DNA from: Kocuria salsicia
Lineage (GTDB): Bacteria > Actinomycetota > Actinomycetes > Actinomycetales > Micrococcaceae
Reading direction: 5' to 3'
NCBI RefSeq assembly: GCF_007681555.1
Contig: NZ_VELE01000002.1
Span: 186,001 to 250,000, forward strand
Length of the DNA stretch: 64,000 bases
Part shown: positions 1 to 8,168 of the stretch, in pieces
How the letters are laid out: each line of letters opens with the position of its first letter
How positions within the stretch are numbered: position 1 is the first letter of the stretch
Translations under genes and position numbers: made by a program
The notes under the pieces: generated by a model
What the model saw: the letters and a program-made list of their open reading frames with translations, nothing else
Database searches by the model: none
What the model was told of the DNA's origin: nothing

Positions 1-1
1 C

Positions 2-1042
2 CCCCTGGCCGGGACCGCGGCAGCCACCGTGTTCCTGGGAGCGCGCACCATCCCCTGGCTCAGCTGGGCCATGCTCCTCAGCGCCGGTTTCACGCTCGTG
101 CAGAAGTACGTGTTCTTCGACGTGCTGGACACCATTCCCTTTGAGGGCCTCTACGACCTCCCCGGCTACGCGAACGTCTCCGACTTCAGCGAGACGTTCA
201 TGCAGTACGTGCGCCGGCCCTTCGGGCTCTTCCCGGAGACCTCCTTCATGGTGGGCACCCTCTCGCTCATGGCCATGGCCCTGGTGCTCCTCGCGCGCCA
301 CTACCGGCGACGGATGACGGCGCGGGACGTCGTCGCCCTCGCCCTGGTGCTGTGGGCCGTGGCAATCTCCGGCTCCGGTGCCGCCGTGGTGGTGCTGGGC
401 GTGGTGCTCGTGGCCGCGATCGCCCCCTACGCCGTGCGCCATGCGTGGGCCGCGGTGCTGCTGGTGCCCACCGGGCTCGCCGGCGCCGTGTGGGTGGGCG
501 TGGGCGTGCTGCAGGACCGGCAGGAGTCCTTCAACTGGTCCTGGGCGGACCGAGGCTCCTCCATCACGGCATCCGTCCGCTACCTCTTCTCCGACCCCCT
601 CGTCTTCCTCCTGGGTGTGGGCAGGGGCCGGTCCAACGAGCTGTTCCTGGCGGGCCGGATGCCCCTGGGCGACCTGCAGCACTACAACCCTCTCCCGGAC
701 ATCTACTCCGTGATCGGGCGCGTGGTGCTCGAGGACGGCATGGTCTTCGGACTGGCCCTCGTCCTGTTCATGGCCGTGATGTGCCTGAGGTCCGGCGGGC
801 GCAACCCGCTGTGGCTCGGGCTGTGCACGCTGGTGGTGTGGATCGTGGTCGCCGGCGGAACCACGAGCTACGACTCCGCCTTCTGGGTGTGGGGCACCGC
901 CGGCGTGTGCCTGGGGCTGGAGATCACCCGCTCCGAGGACACCCGGGAGACCGCAGCCCCGTGGGCTCCGGAGGGCGCCGAGTCGATCGGCGCTCCCACC
1001 GCCGTGCCGACCGGCCCAGCGGGCCCGTCACCCCACTTGTGA
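2..1042 (+). CDS. O-antigen polymerase/ligase-like membrane protein (Wzy-like), 5'-truncated by window
   Basis: The frame is open to the first bases of the window, so the true start lies upstream; the first in-window start codon is GTG at 29. The visible part (about 345 residues) is mostly long hydrophobic segments separated by short basic loops, with one long extracellular-type loop around residues 30-75 and a hydrophilic Pro/Ala-rich C-terminal tail of about 40 residues. This pattern fits the Wzy/WaaL family, which joins lipid-linked sugar repeats into polymer at the outer face of the membrane. The next gene is a GT4 glycosyltransferase 72 bases downstream on the same strand, and a flippase and second GT4 lie beyond, supporting a polysaccharide role. 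The family call rests on topology and neighbours; no diagnostic catalytic motif is visible. Confidence 0.6.
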   Translation, partial: PLAGTAAATVFLGARTIPWLSWAMLLSAGFTLVQKYVFFDVLDTIPFEGLYDLPGYANVSDFSETFMQYVRRPFGLFPETSFMVGTLSLMAMALVLLARHYRRRMTARDVVALALVLWAVAISGSGAAVVVLGVVLVAAIAPYAVRHAWAAVLLVPTGLAGAVWVGVGVLQDRQESFNWSWADRGSSITASVRYLFSDPLVFLLGVGRGRSNELFLAGRMPLGDLQHYNPLPDIYSVIGRVVLEDGMVFGLALVLFMAVMCLRSGGRNPLWLGLCTLVVWIVVAGGTTSYDSAFWVWGTAGVCLGLEITRSEDTRETAAPWAPEGAESIGAPTAVPTGPAGPSPHL

Positions 1043-1114
1043 TCCCCGCACGCCTCGGCGGCATCTCCCCCACGGCACCCGAACTCTTCCGTTCTCCCCA
1101 GAAAGGCCCGCCCC

Positions 1115-2200
1115 GTGCGCGTTCTCCACATTGTCAACGACGCCGAGACCGGTGGTGCGCAGACCCTCATCGAGCAGCTGATGCTCGCGCGCCCCGAGGG
1201 CGACGACGCCCACCTCCTGGTCCTCATGGGCCAGGGAGCGCTCTCGCCACGGCTGGAGGCCGCCGCCACGAGCACCGCCTACGTGGGCATGACCCGCCGC
1301 GACGTGGTGCCCCTGAGGGCGATGCGCGCGCTGCGAAGGCTCGTCGCGGAGCACGGCATCCAGGTGGTGCACTCCCACCTGCAGCAGTCAGACCTGGTCA
1401 ACGAGGTCACCCCGCACGGGGCCAGGCGCGTGGCCACCCTGCACAACAGCCTGCACCTGGCGCAGAAGCCCGTCACCCGGGTCACCTGGTGGCTTGCGGC
1501 GCAGGCCTCCGCCCGGCTCGACGCCGTGGTCGCGTGCTCCAACTCTGCCCTCGGCTTCGCGGCGGAGTCGCACTACCGTTTCGGCACGGAGCACATCCGC
1601 GTCGTGCACAACGGCACGCGAATCTCGCCGGTTCCCGCCCCTGAGCCCTCCGGTCCCCCGGTGTTCGTGCACCTGGGCCGCTGCGTGGAGCAGAAGGACC
1701 ACCCCACCCTCTTCCGCGCCTTCGCGCGCGTGCTCGCCGAGCACCCCGACGCGCGGCTGTTCTGCGCGGGCCACCTGGTGGACCCCGGGAACGAGGCACT
1801 CACCATCGAGCTGGAGACGCTGGGCATCGGTCAGGCCGTGACTCTGCTGGGCTCGGTCTCGGACGTCCACGCGCTGATCCGCACCGCCCACGCCGTGGTC
1901 TTCGCGAGCAACCACGAGGCCCTGCCCATGGCGGGTCTGGAGGCGCTGAGCGAGGGCGTGCCGGTGATCACCACGGACACCGGCGACGCGAAGCTGCTGG
2001 CCGTGGACCCGCAGGCCGTGGTGCCCGTCCGCGATCCGGAAGCCCTGGGCCGTGCCATGAACCGCTTCGTGGACCTCCCGGCCGCGGAGCGTGGCGAGTG
2101 GCGGCGTCGCAGCTGGGAGCTCGGACGCACCGAGTTCGACAGCCGCGGCACCGCCCGGCGCTACCGTGAGCTCTACGAGGAGCTGACGGACGGTTCCTGA
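1115..2200 (+). CDS. Glycosyltransferase family 4 (GT-B fold)
   Basis: This cytoplasmic GT4 of 361 aa would transfer a sugar from a nucleotide-sugar donor to a lipid-linked glycan during exopolysaccharide assembly. The N-terminus (MRVLHIVNDAETGGAQT) is the typical GT4 first strand with the GGAQ loop. The C-terminal half has a Rossmann lobe with the donor-binding E-x7-E motif (E-ALPMAGL-E, about residues 269-277) followed by GVPVITTDTGD. The GTG start at 1115 is chosen because GAAAGG lies 9 bases upstream and the fold begins at once. It is probably co-transcribed with the Wzy-like gene upstream. Its 3' end overlaps the convergent flippase gene by 28 bases. Donor and acceptor sugars cannot be told from sequence. 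Confidence 0.88.
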   Translation: MRVLHIVNDAETGGAQTLIEQLMLARPEGDDAHLLVLMGQGALSPRLEAAATSTAYVGMTRRDVVPLRAMRALRRLVAEHGIQVVHSHLQQSDLVNEVTPHGARRVATLHNSLHLAQKPVTRVTWWLAAQASARLDAVVACSNSALGFAAESHYRFGTEHIRVVHNGTRISPVPAPEPSGPPVFVHLGRCVEQKDHPTLFRAFARVLAEHPDARLFCAGHLVDPGNEALTIELETLGIGQAVTLLGSVSDVHALIRTAHAVVFASNHEALPMAGLEALSEGVPVITTDTGDAKLLAVDPQAVVPVRDPEALGRAMNRFVDLPAAERGEWRRRSWELGRTEFDSRGTARRYRELYEELTDGS

Positions 2201-3723
2201 CGCCCGCCGTGCTCCTGCGTTGCGCGTTCGTTGATCTCCCGGTCGCGGCGGCGGATCCGGCGGAAGGCCATGACGAAGACGGCGCCGAGCGCGGCCGCGC
2301 ACACACCGATCGTCACCACGTCCGGCAGCACACGGCCCACGAGCATGAAGACCCCCACGGCCCCGGCCGACCCGAGGGCCATCAGCGCCCACGTGCGCAG
2401 ATTCGCCCCAGTGACCCCCGAGGGCTCGGCACGCTCGCTGAAGTAGAGCTGCACCGGAACCGCGAGCAGCAGGGGTGCCACGGAAGCAGCCATGACGAGC
2501 TCCAGGCTGTCGGTGCCGGCGGCGAGCCACACAGCGGGCAGCGTAACCACCAGGACGCCCAGGCTGATGAGGGACGCCACCAGGGGGTTGCCCCGCAGTG
2601 TCATCACCAGGTTGGGGACCTGGCCCAGGGACTCCCCCAGCACACCCAGCACCACCATGGCGAGGGCGGGTGCTGCGAAGGCCATGCCCGCGCCCAGCCA
2701 CACGGTCAGCAGCTCCGTGGGGATGGCGAGCAGCGGGATGCTGAGCATGAGGCCCACCAGCAGGGCGACCGTCGTCGCCACCCGGATGTGCTCCGCAGCC
2801 TCGGCACCTCGCGACTTCTTGATGGGGTAGGCGAAGGGCATCGAGATCCAGCTCACGACCAGCCGTGCGCTCTGGTTCACCCGCATCAGTGCACCGAACG
2901 CCGTGGCGGCCTGCAGCCCGAGGGTGGGGCCCACGATGAACAGCGGCAGCTGGTACACGCCCAGCAGCGAGAGGGACCCGATGGAGAGCACCGAGGACAT
3001 CCGCAGCAGCGGTCGGCCCTGTTCCTTCCAGGCACCGGGCAGCGGCCGCGCCAGCCCGAAGCGGCGGTACACGGCCCAGAAGCACACGATGGGCGGCAGC
3101 AGCAGGGACGCGCACTCCACAAGGACGAGCGCGATCAGCCCGCCGTGCAGCGGGATGAGCAGGGCGTAGCCGGCCGCACGGCCCAGGATCGCCACCACGG
3201 CGGCCTTGCGCTCGATGTCCGGGCGGTTGAGGCCCCACAGCAGAGAGTTGCACGCGCGTCCGAGCACGGAGAAGAACAGCGTGACCCCCGCAGCCAGCAG
3301 CAGCAGCGTCACCGCGTGCCGGTCCCGCTCGGGGACGGCCACCGTCGTGAGGTACAGCGGGAAAACCGCGAAGTACAGCGCCGTGAGCACCACGGCGAGC
3401 ACCAGGAAGACCAGCAGGGCCACGCCCACGAAGCTGCGGCGTTTGGCGTGGGCGCCCGGATCGTCGTCGGGGATGTCCGCGAGGGTGCGCACGATCCCTG
3501 TACCCAGCCCGAAGTCCGACATGGTCAGCAGCTGGATGGCGCTGAACGTGATGACCCACAGGCCGTAGGACTCGGCCCCCACGATGGCGATCGCGAAGGG
3601 GTAGAGCAGCAGGAGTCCGAACACGCTGGTGAAACCCGAGATGTAGTTCCACAGGATGTTGGTCCCCACCCGGGACGTCTGCGTTTCGGCGGCGGGTACG
3701 GGGCTGGAGCGGGTGTCTGTCAT
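2173..3723 (-). CDS. Polysaccharide flippase (Wzx-like, MOP superfamily)
   Basis: This 516-aa integral membrane protein has about 12-14 predicted membrane spans from residue 20 onward and a short basic C-terminal tail, as in oligosaccharide flippases that move lipid-linked repeat units across the membrane. The first span region (TNILWNYISGFTSVFGLLLL) matches the usual Wzx N-terminal helix. The ATG at 3723 is preferred over the upstream open frame because it sits 7 bases after the stop of the hydrolase-like gene and is where membrane-type sequence begins. It is the last gene of the minus-strand GT4, hydrolase, flippase run. Its end overlaps the convergent GT4 by 28 bases. Confidence 0.85.
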   Translation of the reverse strand: MTDTRSSPVPAAETQTSRVGTNILWNYISGFTSVFGLLLLYPFAIAIVGAESYGLWVITFSAIQLLTMSDFGLGTGIVRTLADIPDDDPGAHAKRRSFVGVALLVFLVLAVVLTALYFAVFPLYLTTVAVPERDRHAVTLLLLAAGVTLFFSVLGRACNSLLWGLNRPDIERKAAVVAILGRAAGYALLIPLHGGLIALVLVECASLLLPPIVCFWAVYRRFGLARPLPGAWKEQGRPLLRMSSVLSIGSLSLLGVYQLPLFIVGPTLGLQAATAFGALMRVNQSARLVVSWISMPFAYPIKKSRGAEAAEHIRVATTVALLVGLMLSIPLLAIPTELLTVWLGAGMAFAAPALAMVVLGVLGESLGQVPNLVMTLRGNPLVASLISLGVLVVTLPAVWLAAGTDSLELVMAASVAPLLLAVPVQLYFSERAEPSGVTGANLRTWALMALGSAGAVGVFMLVGRVLPDVVTIGVCAAALGAVFVMAFRRIRRRDREINERATQEHGGRQEPSVSSS

Positions 3724-3730
3724 GGGGTTG

Positions 3731-5716
3731 CTACTGGGCCTTCCAATGGGCGAAGAGCTCGTCGAGGTGACCCGCGAGCTCGTTGCGGGCGGTGCGGGAG
3801 AGCACGGAGTGGTCCACGCCCGGGGAGAAGCGCTCGTCGATGCTGCGCCCGCGGCGCTGCAGCCGGGCGACGGCGCGGTCCGCGGTGGTCTCCCGGTACC
3901 GGGGTTCGTCCTGCGGGCCCACGATGAGCACGACGCAGCGGTCCTGGCTCGCACGGTCCAGGACGTGGTCCGGGATCGACGCCGCTGGGTTGCGTCCCAT
4001 GAGGTTCCACACGCTCTCGGGCGCGTGCCGGCGTAGCGCCCGCGATCCGGCCCGCTTGCCCTTCGTCAGCAGCTCCCTGCCCCACGACGTCGCCCCGGCG
4101 AGTGCCCGGCGCGCTGCAGCTCTGCCCGTGGTCGCCAGCCGGCACGCGGCACCCGGGCGGGCGCCGTCGTCGCCCCCCACGCCGTTGGCCACCATCCCGT
4201 TGGCCACCGCGTTGTTGCCGGCCCCGCTGCCGTCAGCTGCACCGCCCGCAGGGCGCGCGGAGCGTGCCGACGTCGACGCCGCACGCTCGGCCGTGGCGCC
4301 CACCGTCGCACTTGTCGTGGCATTTGCCTTGGCCCGCAGCTTGGCGTCCCCGTCGTAGGCGGTGCGCTGCTGGTCGAAGAATGCCTGGTTCATGCGCCAC
4401 TCGTTCTGGCTCACGAGGACCATGCCCTTCACCGGCAGACCGGCCGGCTCCCGGGCGGCACGCAGCGCGGCCCAGGCACCGGAGCACAGGACGGTGGACA
4501 CGACGTCAGCGTCGAATCGTTCCGCGAGCCACGCAGCCTGCTCCCGAAGCGCCTCGGCGTTGAGGTCGCGGTACGGGTTCGGGTCCCGGTCGGACCACAG
4601 CAGAGCGCGGTCGCCCGCGCCGTCACGGTCCGCCCGCAGGCTCGCCACGCCCAGCCCCGCGAGCCGACGTGCGGTCTCGGACCACAGCGCGGAGCCGTCC
4701 CGGGGCTCGGACGCACCGGGGGCGAAGAATGTGGTGGGCATGCCCGGCCGGGGCGCGATCGCGGCGTGCGCGCCGTCATGTGCAGCTCGGCCGCCGTCCG
4801 TCAGCGAACCCTCACCTGTCAGGGGACCCGTGAGGATCCCGGGGTAGCCCCTGGGCGTCACCGCCACGATCTCCTCCGCGCAGGCGGTGCCGTCCGCGGC
4901 ACGGAACTCGTTGCGCCGCGGACCGCGACCTGTGCCCGTGAGCGGTACGAGCTCCTCGCGCGGCAGCTGCCGCAGCAGGTCCTCGAGAACGTCGTAGTGC
5001 ACGCGCACGTCCAGGGAATCCACGCCGTACATGATCTTGGCGCGCGGCTGATCCTTCTCGCGGTGGACCTCGAGGTTCTCCGGCCGGGCGCCCATGGTGC
5101 GGGGGTCCGGGAGAGAGGAGAGCTCGCGGGCCTGCTCGTCCGTGAGCCACAGCCCCATCAGGTCCACCCCGTCCGTCACGGGGATCTCGGGCAGGGTGGC
5201 CCGGCGCAGGCGGGACCACTGGTTCACGAACGTCCGTCCGCTCACGGGCTCCCACGCGATCACGCGGTCGAAGCGCTCCGCCACCCGTGCCAGCAGTCCG
5301 CCGCCCACGCGGTAGCCGATGCCGTACACCGGCAGCTGCTCCACACCGCATACCCGCCGCGCCTGCGCGGTGGCGTCCAGGATGTTGCGCTCCCACACGC
5401 GCAGCACGTCGTCCTGCGGCTGCAGTTCGTGCGAGTCCCCCGTGCCCCGGTAGCTGACCCGGGCCACGCAGTACCCCGCCCCGGCCAGCAGCATGGCCAG
5501 CTGGCGCAGCGCGCGGTAACCCTGCACAGCCTCCCGGCCGGCGGGCGGCGCAAGCACCACCAGGCCCCGCGTCCTGCCGTTCTCGGGCGTGTGCACCCAT
5601 GTGAAGGTGGCGCCTCGCCCCGTCCCGGTCCACATCCCCGTGCCCAGCACACCCGCCGGCGCGGAGTCCGCGGTCCCAGCCGTGGCCGCTTGTCGTTGCT
5701 CCAATGTCTCCGTCAT
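3731..5716 (-). CDS. Two-lobed alpha/beta-hydrolase-like protein in exopolysaccharide locus
   Basis: The protein has 661 aa. Residues 50-150 and 327-430 each look like the first half of an alpha/beta hydrolase (beta strand, oxyanion loop, then V-x-YRGTGDS or L-RADRDGAGD). In lobe 1 the nucleophile elbow reads GIGYRVGG (132-139), so the usual Ser is absent. In lobe 2 it reads LCSGA (410-414), keeping a Ser but not the first Gly. A low-complexity Ala/Gly/Asn-rich stretch covers about 455-520, and a final lobe with a conserved-looking His (GVDHSVLS) ends the protein. The ATG at 5716 follows AAGGGGAGAG at good spacing. It lies between a GT4 and the flippase, so a role in modifying or trimming the polymer or its lipid carrier is plausible but unproven. 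Confidence 0.65.
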   Translation of the reverse strand: MTETLEQRQAATAGTADSAPAGVLGTGMWTGTGRGATFTWVHTPENGRTRGLVVLAPPAGREAVQGYRALRQLAMLLAGAGYCVARVSYRGTGDSHELQPQDDVLRVWERNILDATAQARRVCGVEQLPVYGIGYRVGGGLLARVAERFDRVIAWEPVSGRTFVNQWSRLRRATLPEIPVTDGVDLMGLWLTDEQARELSSLPDPRTMGARPENLEVHREKDQPRAKIMYGVDSLDVRVHYDVLEDLLRQLPREELVPLTGTGRGPRRNEFRAADGTACAEEIVAVTPRGYPGILTGPLTGEGSLTDGGRAAHDGAHAAIAPRPGMPTTFFAPGASEPRDGSALWSETARRLAGLGVASLRADRDGAGDRALLWSDRDPNPYRDLNAEALREQAAWLAERFDADVVSTVLCSGAWAALRAAREPAGLPVKGMVLVSQNEWRMNQAFFDQQRTAYDGDAKLRAKANATTSATVGATAERAASTSARSARPAGGAADGSGAGNNAVANGMVANGVGGDDGARPGAACRLATTGRAAARRALAGATSWGRELLTKGKRAGSRALRRHAPESVWNLMGRNPAASIPDHVLDRASQDRCVVLIVGPQDEPRYRETTADRAVARLQRRGRSIDERFSPGVDHSVLSRTARNELAGHLDELFAHWKAQ

Positions 5717-5782
5717 GTCTCTCCCCTTGTGTGCTCCACGAGCGTTCCGTGCTCCCCCGGGCAGTCTGGCTGCCCCGGGTGG

Positions 5783-7186
5783 TCACCGCGTCGTGGCGCC
5801 TTCCACGAGCGGCACCCGCAGCCCGTAGATCTCTCCCAGCCGGCGACGCTGCACCGCACGGCAGTTCTCCCACAGCGCCTGCCCGGCCCAGCGCGTGACC
5901 TCGTTGCGCGCGCGCTCGTCCGTGATCTCCTCCCAGCGCGCCGCGACCTCCTCCGGCGTGTCCACGACAACAGGCAGTCCGGCGTCGTCGAAGACCCGGA
6001 TCCTGCGCACGATCACCGGAATGTCGTTCAGAGCCGCCTCCAGCACCGTGATCGGGAAGCCCTCCCAGCGCGCCGTGTGCAGGTAGACGTCCGCGCGCTG
6101 CAGGTGCCGGCGCACGTCCTCGTGGCCCACCCACCCCGTGACCTCCACGCCGTGCTCGCGCAGCATCCGCTCGACGTCCTCGTCCCCGCCGCCGATCCAC
6201 AGGGGCCGGACGTCGTGGCCGGCCGCACGGATGGCGTCCACCGCCTGTGCGAAGAACACAGGGTCCTTCTGCGCGGCGAGCCGGCCCGCGCCAGCGAGCA
6301 CGAGCGGCTCACCGACACCGGGGCGCGGCTTGCGGGCCCCGTAGGAGGGGGCGATGTTCGGCACGTAGACGGTGTGCGGGGCGATCGGCCCCCAGTGGGC
6401 CACATTGTTCTCTGCCTTCGAGCAGCCCGCAAGGACGTCCGTGCGGGCCGCGAGCGCCCCCTCCAGCAACCAGTACCCAAGCCGGGTGGCACGCGAGCGG
6501 TCCAGGCGCGAGAAGGACCACGCGTGCGGCGTGTACACCTGCTTGATCCGGGACAGAGACAGGTCCACGTACCTGTTATTGGTCAGCTCGTGGACGGCGC
6601 GGGACCACCGCGCGGCGCCCGAGCCGCGCCGAGCGGGGCTCCCCGTGCCGGACGCGACGCCGCCGCCTCCCCCGCCTGCCGCAGGCTCCAGGCCCGTACC
6701 GCTCAGCAGGTACCCCTGGCGCTCGGCGCGCGTCGTGGGCGCTCCCGGTGCATTGAGCGGGGAGAGGGTGTCGTTGCGACGCCGCGGCAGGTGCCCGACG
6801 GCGAGGCGCGCGTAGACCCCGGCGTAGCTGGAGTGGGAGTGGATGACATCCGGCTTGACCTCCCTGATGGCCCAGCGCGTGGCGGTGATGTTCGCCAGGT
6901 GTCCCCCAGGCAGGGAGCGCACCGATGAGAAGTCATCGTCCCAGTTGGTCTCGAGGTTTACGGCCTCGGGGCGCAGGTTACACAACAGGTGGTGTTCGCA
7001 CTCGGGCGTGGCACGGGCGTAGTCCCGCACGGCCGCGGCGACTCCCCCGCCAAACGCCTCGACCACGTGCAGCACCACCGGCGGGTGGCCGGGGCTGCCG
7101 CCCCCGGCCGTGGTGGCGATGTCGTCCACGCACGTCGGAGCGCGGTCCGGTGCCTGCCCGGCCGACGTCGGTTCTTGCAGATACAT
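5783..7186 (-). CDS. Glycosyltransferase family 4 (GT-B fold)
   Basis: This 467-aa GT4 enzyme likely acts in exopolysaccharide repeat-unit assembly at the cytoplasmic membrane face. The first Rossmann strand is VVLHVVEAFGGGVAAAV (about residues 37-53). The C-terminal lobe carries the E-x7-E donor motif in EGFPITVLEAALNDIPVIV. An unusual Gly/Ala/Arg-rich insert (about residues 160-195) separates the two lobes and makes it longer than the common 360-400 aa. ATG at 7186 begins a hydrophilic lead of about 35 residues. It is first in the minus-strand run, 66 bases before the hydrolase-like gene, so its promoter should lie in the 7187-7555 gap. Confidence 0.87.
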   Translation of the reverse strand: MYLQEPTSAGQAPDRAPTCVDDIATTAGGGSPGHPPVVLHVVEAFGGGVAAAVRDYARATPECEHHLLCNLRPEAVNLETNWDDDFSSVRSLPGGHLANITATRWAIREVKPDVIHSHSSYAGVYARLAVGHLPRRRNDTLSPLNAPGAPTTRAERQGYLLSGTGLEPAAGGGGGGVASGTGSPARRGSGAARWSRAVHELTNNRYVDLSLSRIKQVYTPHAWSFSRLDRSRATRLGYWLLEGALAARTDVLAGCSKAENNVAHWGPIAPHTVYVPNIAPSYGARKPRPGVGEPLVLAGAGRLAAQKDPVFFAQAVDAIRAAGHDVRPLWIGGGDEDVERMLREHGVEVTGWVGHEDVRRHLQRADVYLHTARWEGFPITVLEAALNDIPVIVRRIRVFDDAGLPVVVDTPEEVAARWEEITDERARNEVTRWAGQALWENCRAVQRRRLGEIYGLRVPLVEGATTR

Positions 7187-7555
7187 GAGTCCCCCGATGA
7201 CTTCACGCCCGCCGGAAAAATTGCGGCGCGCCCCTGAGAAAAGCGCAACCTTGCGCCTGCGGCGGGATCCCCATCCCGCCGGGACCGGCTCCTCCGCGAA
7301 GACTCTGCGGGGGCCGATACCCAGTCTAGGGAGCGGAAGCCGGGCTATCCTGCGTTCGAGTGCATCATCACTGCCCCTTCTTTGGCGGACAGTAGACCGG
7401 GCCCGCCTGCACCTCCGAGTGGGGCCCGGCAGCGCCTGCTCCGCCCGTGCGGCGGGGCCCCATGCGACTCACGCGATTAGGATGAGGGCAGTAGCCCGTA
7501 CGGGTGCACGCCCGCACGGGGACCCACGCCCCTGAACCGACCCAGAAGGAGCACC
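7187..7555. promoter_or_regulatory. Divergent intergenic region between GT4 (-) and DUF2505 gene (+)
   Basis: This 369-base gap lacks a convincing reading frame and is less GC-rich than its flanks around 7200-7260 and 7360-7390. It must hold the minus-strand promoter for the GT4-hydrolase-flippase run and the plus-strand promoter for the DUF2505 gene. A TAGGAT box at 7478-7483 is a possible plus-strand -10 element, giving a leader of about 65 bases. I see no good -35 partner and no clear operator. Confidence 0.35.
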
Positions 7556-8056
7556 ATGTCCGTCAACGCATCCACCACCATCAAGGCCCCCGTGGACACC
7601 GTCCTGAAGACGTTCGTGGACGAGGCCTTCGTCCGCCACGTCAGCGACCGTGCCGGCACCGAGCTCGAGTCCTTCGAGGTCAACGGGGACACCTCCACCG
7701 CGTTCACGGCCACCACGGTGCGCAGCATGGGCGCGGACAAGCTGCCGGACGTCGTGCAGAAGTTCGTGAAGGGCGGCGTGAAGCTGACCCAGGTGGACAC
7801 CTACGACGCCCCCGCGGCGGACGGCTCGCGCACCGTGCGCACCGAGATCAAGGCCGGCGGGCTGCCCGTGGGCGCCACCGCCCAGCAGAGCATCAAGCCG
7901 CTCGGCGAGAACGAGACCTCGGTGGACGTCACCGGCGAGGTCCAGGCCAACATCCCGCTGGTCGGCAAGAAGATCGCCGCCGCCGCAGAGCCCTACATCG
8001 GCAAGGCGCTCACCCTGCAGGCCCGCGAGGCCGAGGCGTGGATCTCCAAGGGCTGA
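7556..8056 (+). CDS. DUF2505 domain protein (SRPBCC-like)
   Basis: This 166-aa protein covers nearly its whole length with a DUF2505 pattern: strand MSVNASTTIKAPVDTVLKTF, then a helix and alternating strands, ending in a long C-terminal helix (residues about 138-166). DUF2505 is an actinobacterial family related to the START/SRPBCC helix-grip fold, which encloses hydrophobic ligands; no ligand is known to me. There is no signal peptide or membrane span, so it should be cytoplasmic. AGAAGGAG ends 6 bases before the ATG. A strong hairpin terminator follows the stop, so it is probably monocistronic. Confidence 0.85.
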   Translation: MSVNASTTIKAPVDTVLKTFVDEAFVRHVSDRAGTELESFEVNGDTSTAFTATTVRSMGADKLPDVVQKFVKGGVKLTQVDTYDAPAADGSRTVRTEIKAGGLPVGATAQQSIKPLGENETSVDVTGEVQANIPLVGKKIAAAAEPYIGKALTLQAREAEAWISKG

Positions 8057-8075
8057 GACCCACCGCTGACAGGAC

Positions 8076-8106
8076 GGTCGGGCTGCGCACACGGCGCAGC
8101 CCGACC
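8076..8106 (+). terminator. Hairpin terminator after DUF2505 gene
   Basis: Perfect 13-bp arms (GGTCGGGCTGCGC and its complement) enclose a 5-base loop, beginning 20 bases after the stop and followed by a short T-containing run (CATTTCC). Such GC-rich stems with weak U-tracts are usual in high-GC actinobacteria. Confidence 0.75.
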
Positions 8107-8168
8107 CATTTCCATTCGACACGACGATCGCGGTTCACGACCGAACCACGCGACGGGAGCTTTTTGTT

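Noticed and set aside
1388-3652. Long open frames antisense to real genes (for example minus-strand 1388-3652, plus-strand 2209-3927, minus-strand 18388-21021)
   Set aside because: High GC makes stop codons rare in the other frames. These show Arg/Gly/Pro/His-rich nonsense and lie over genes with clear family motifs.
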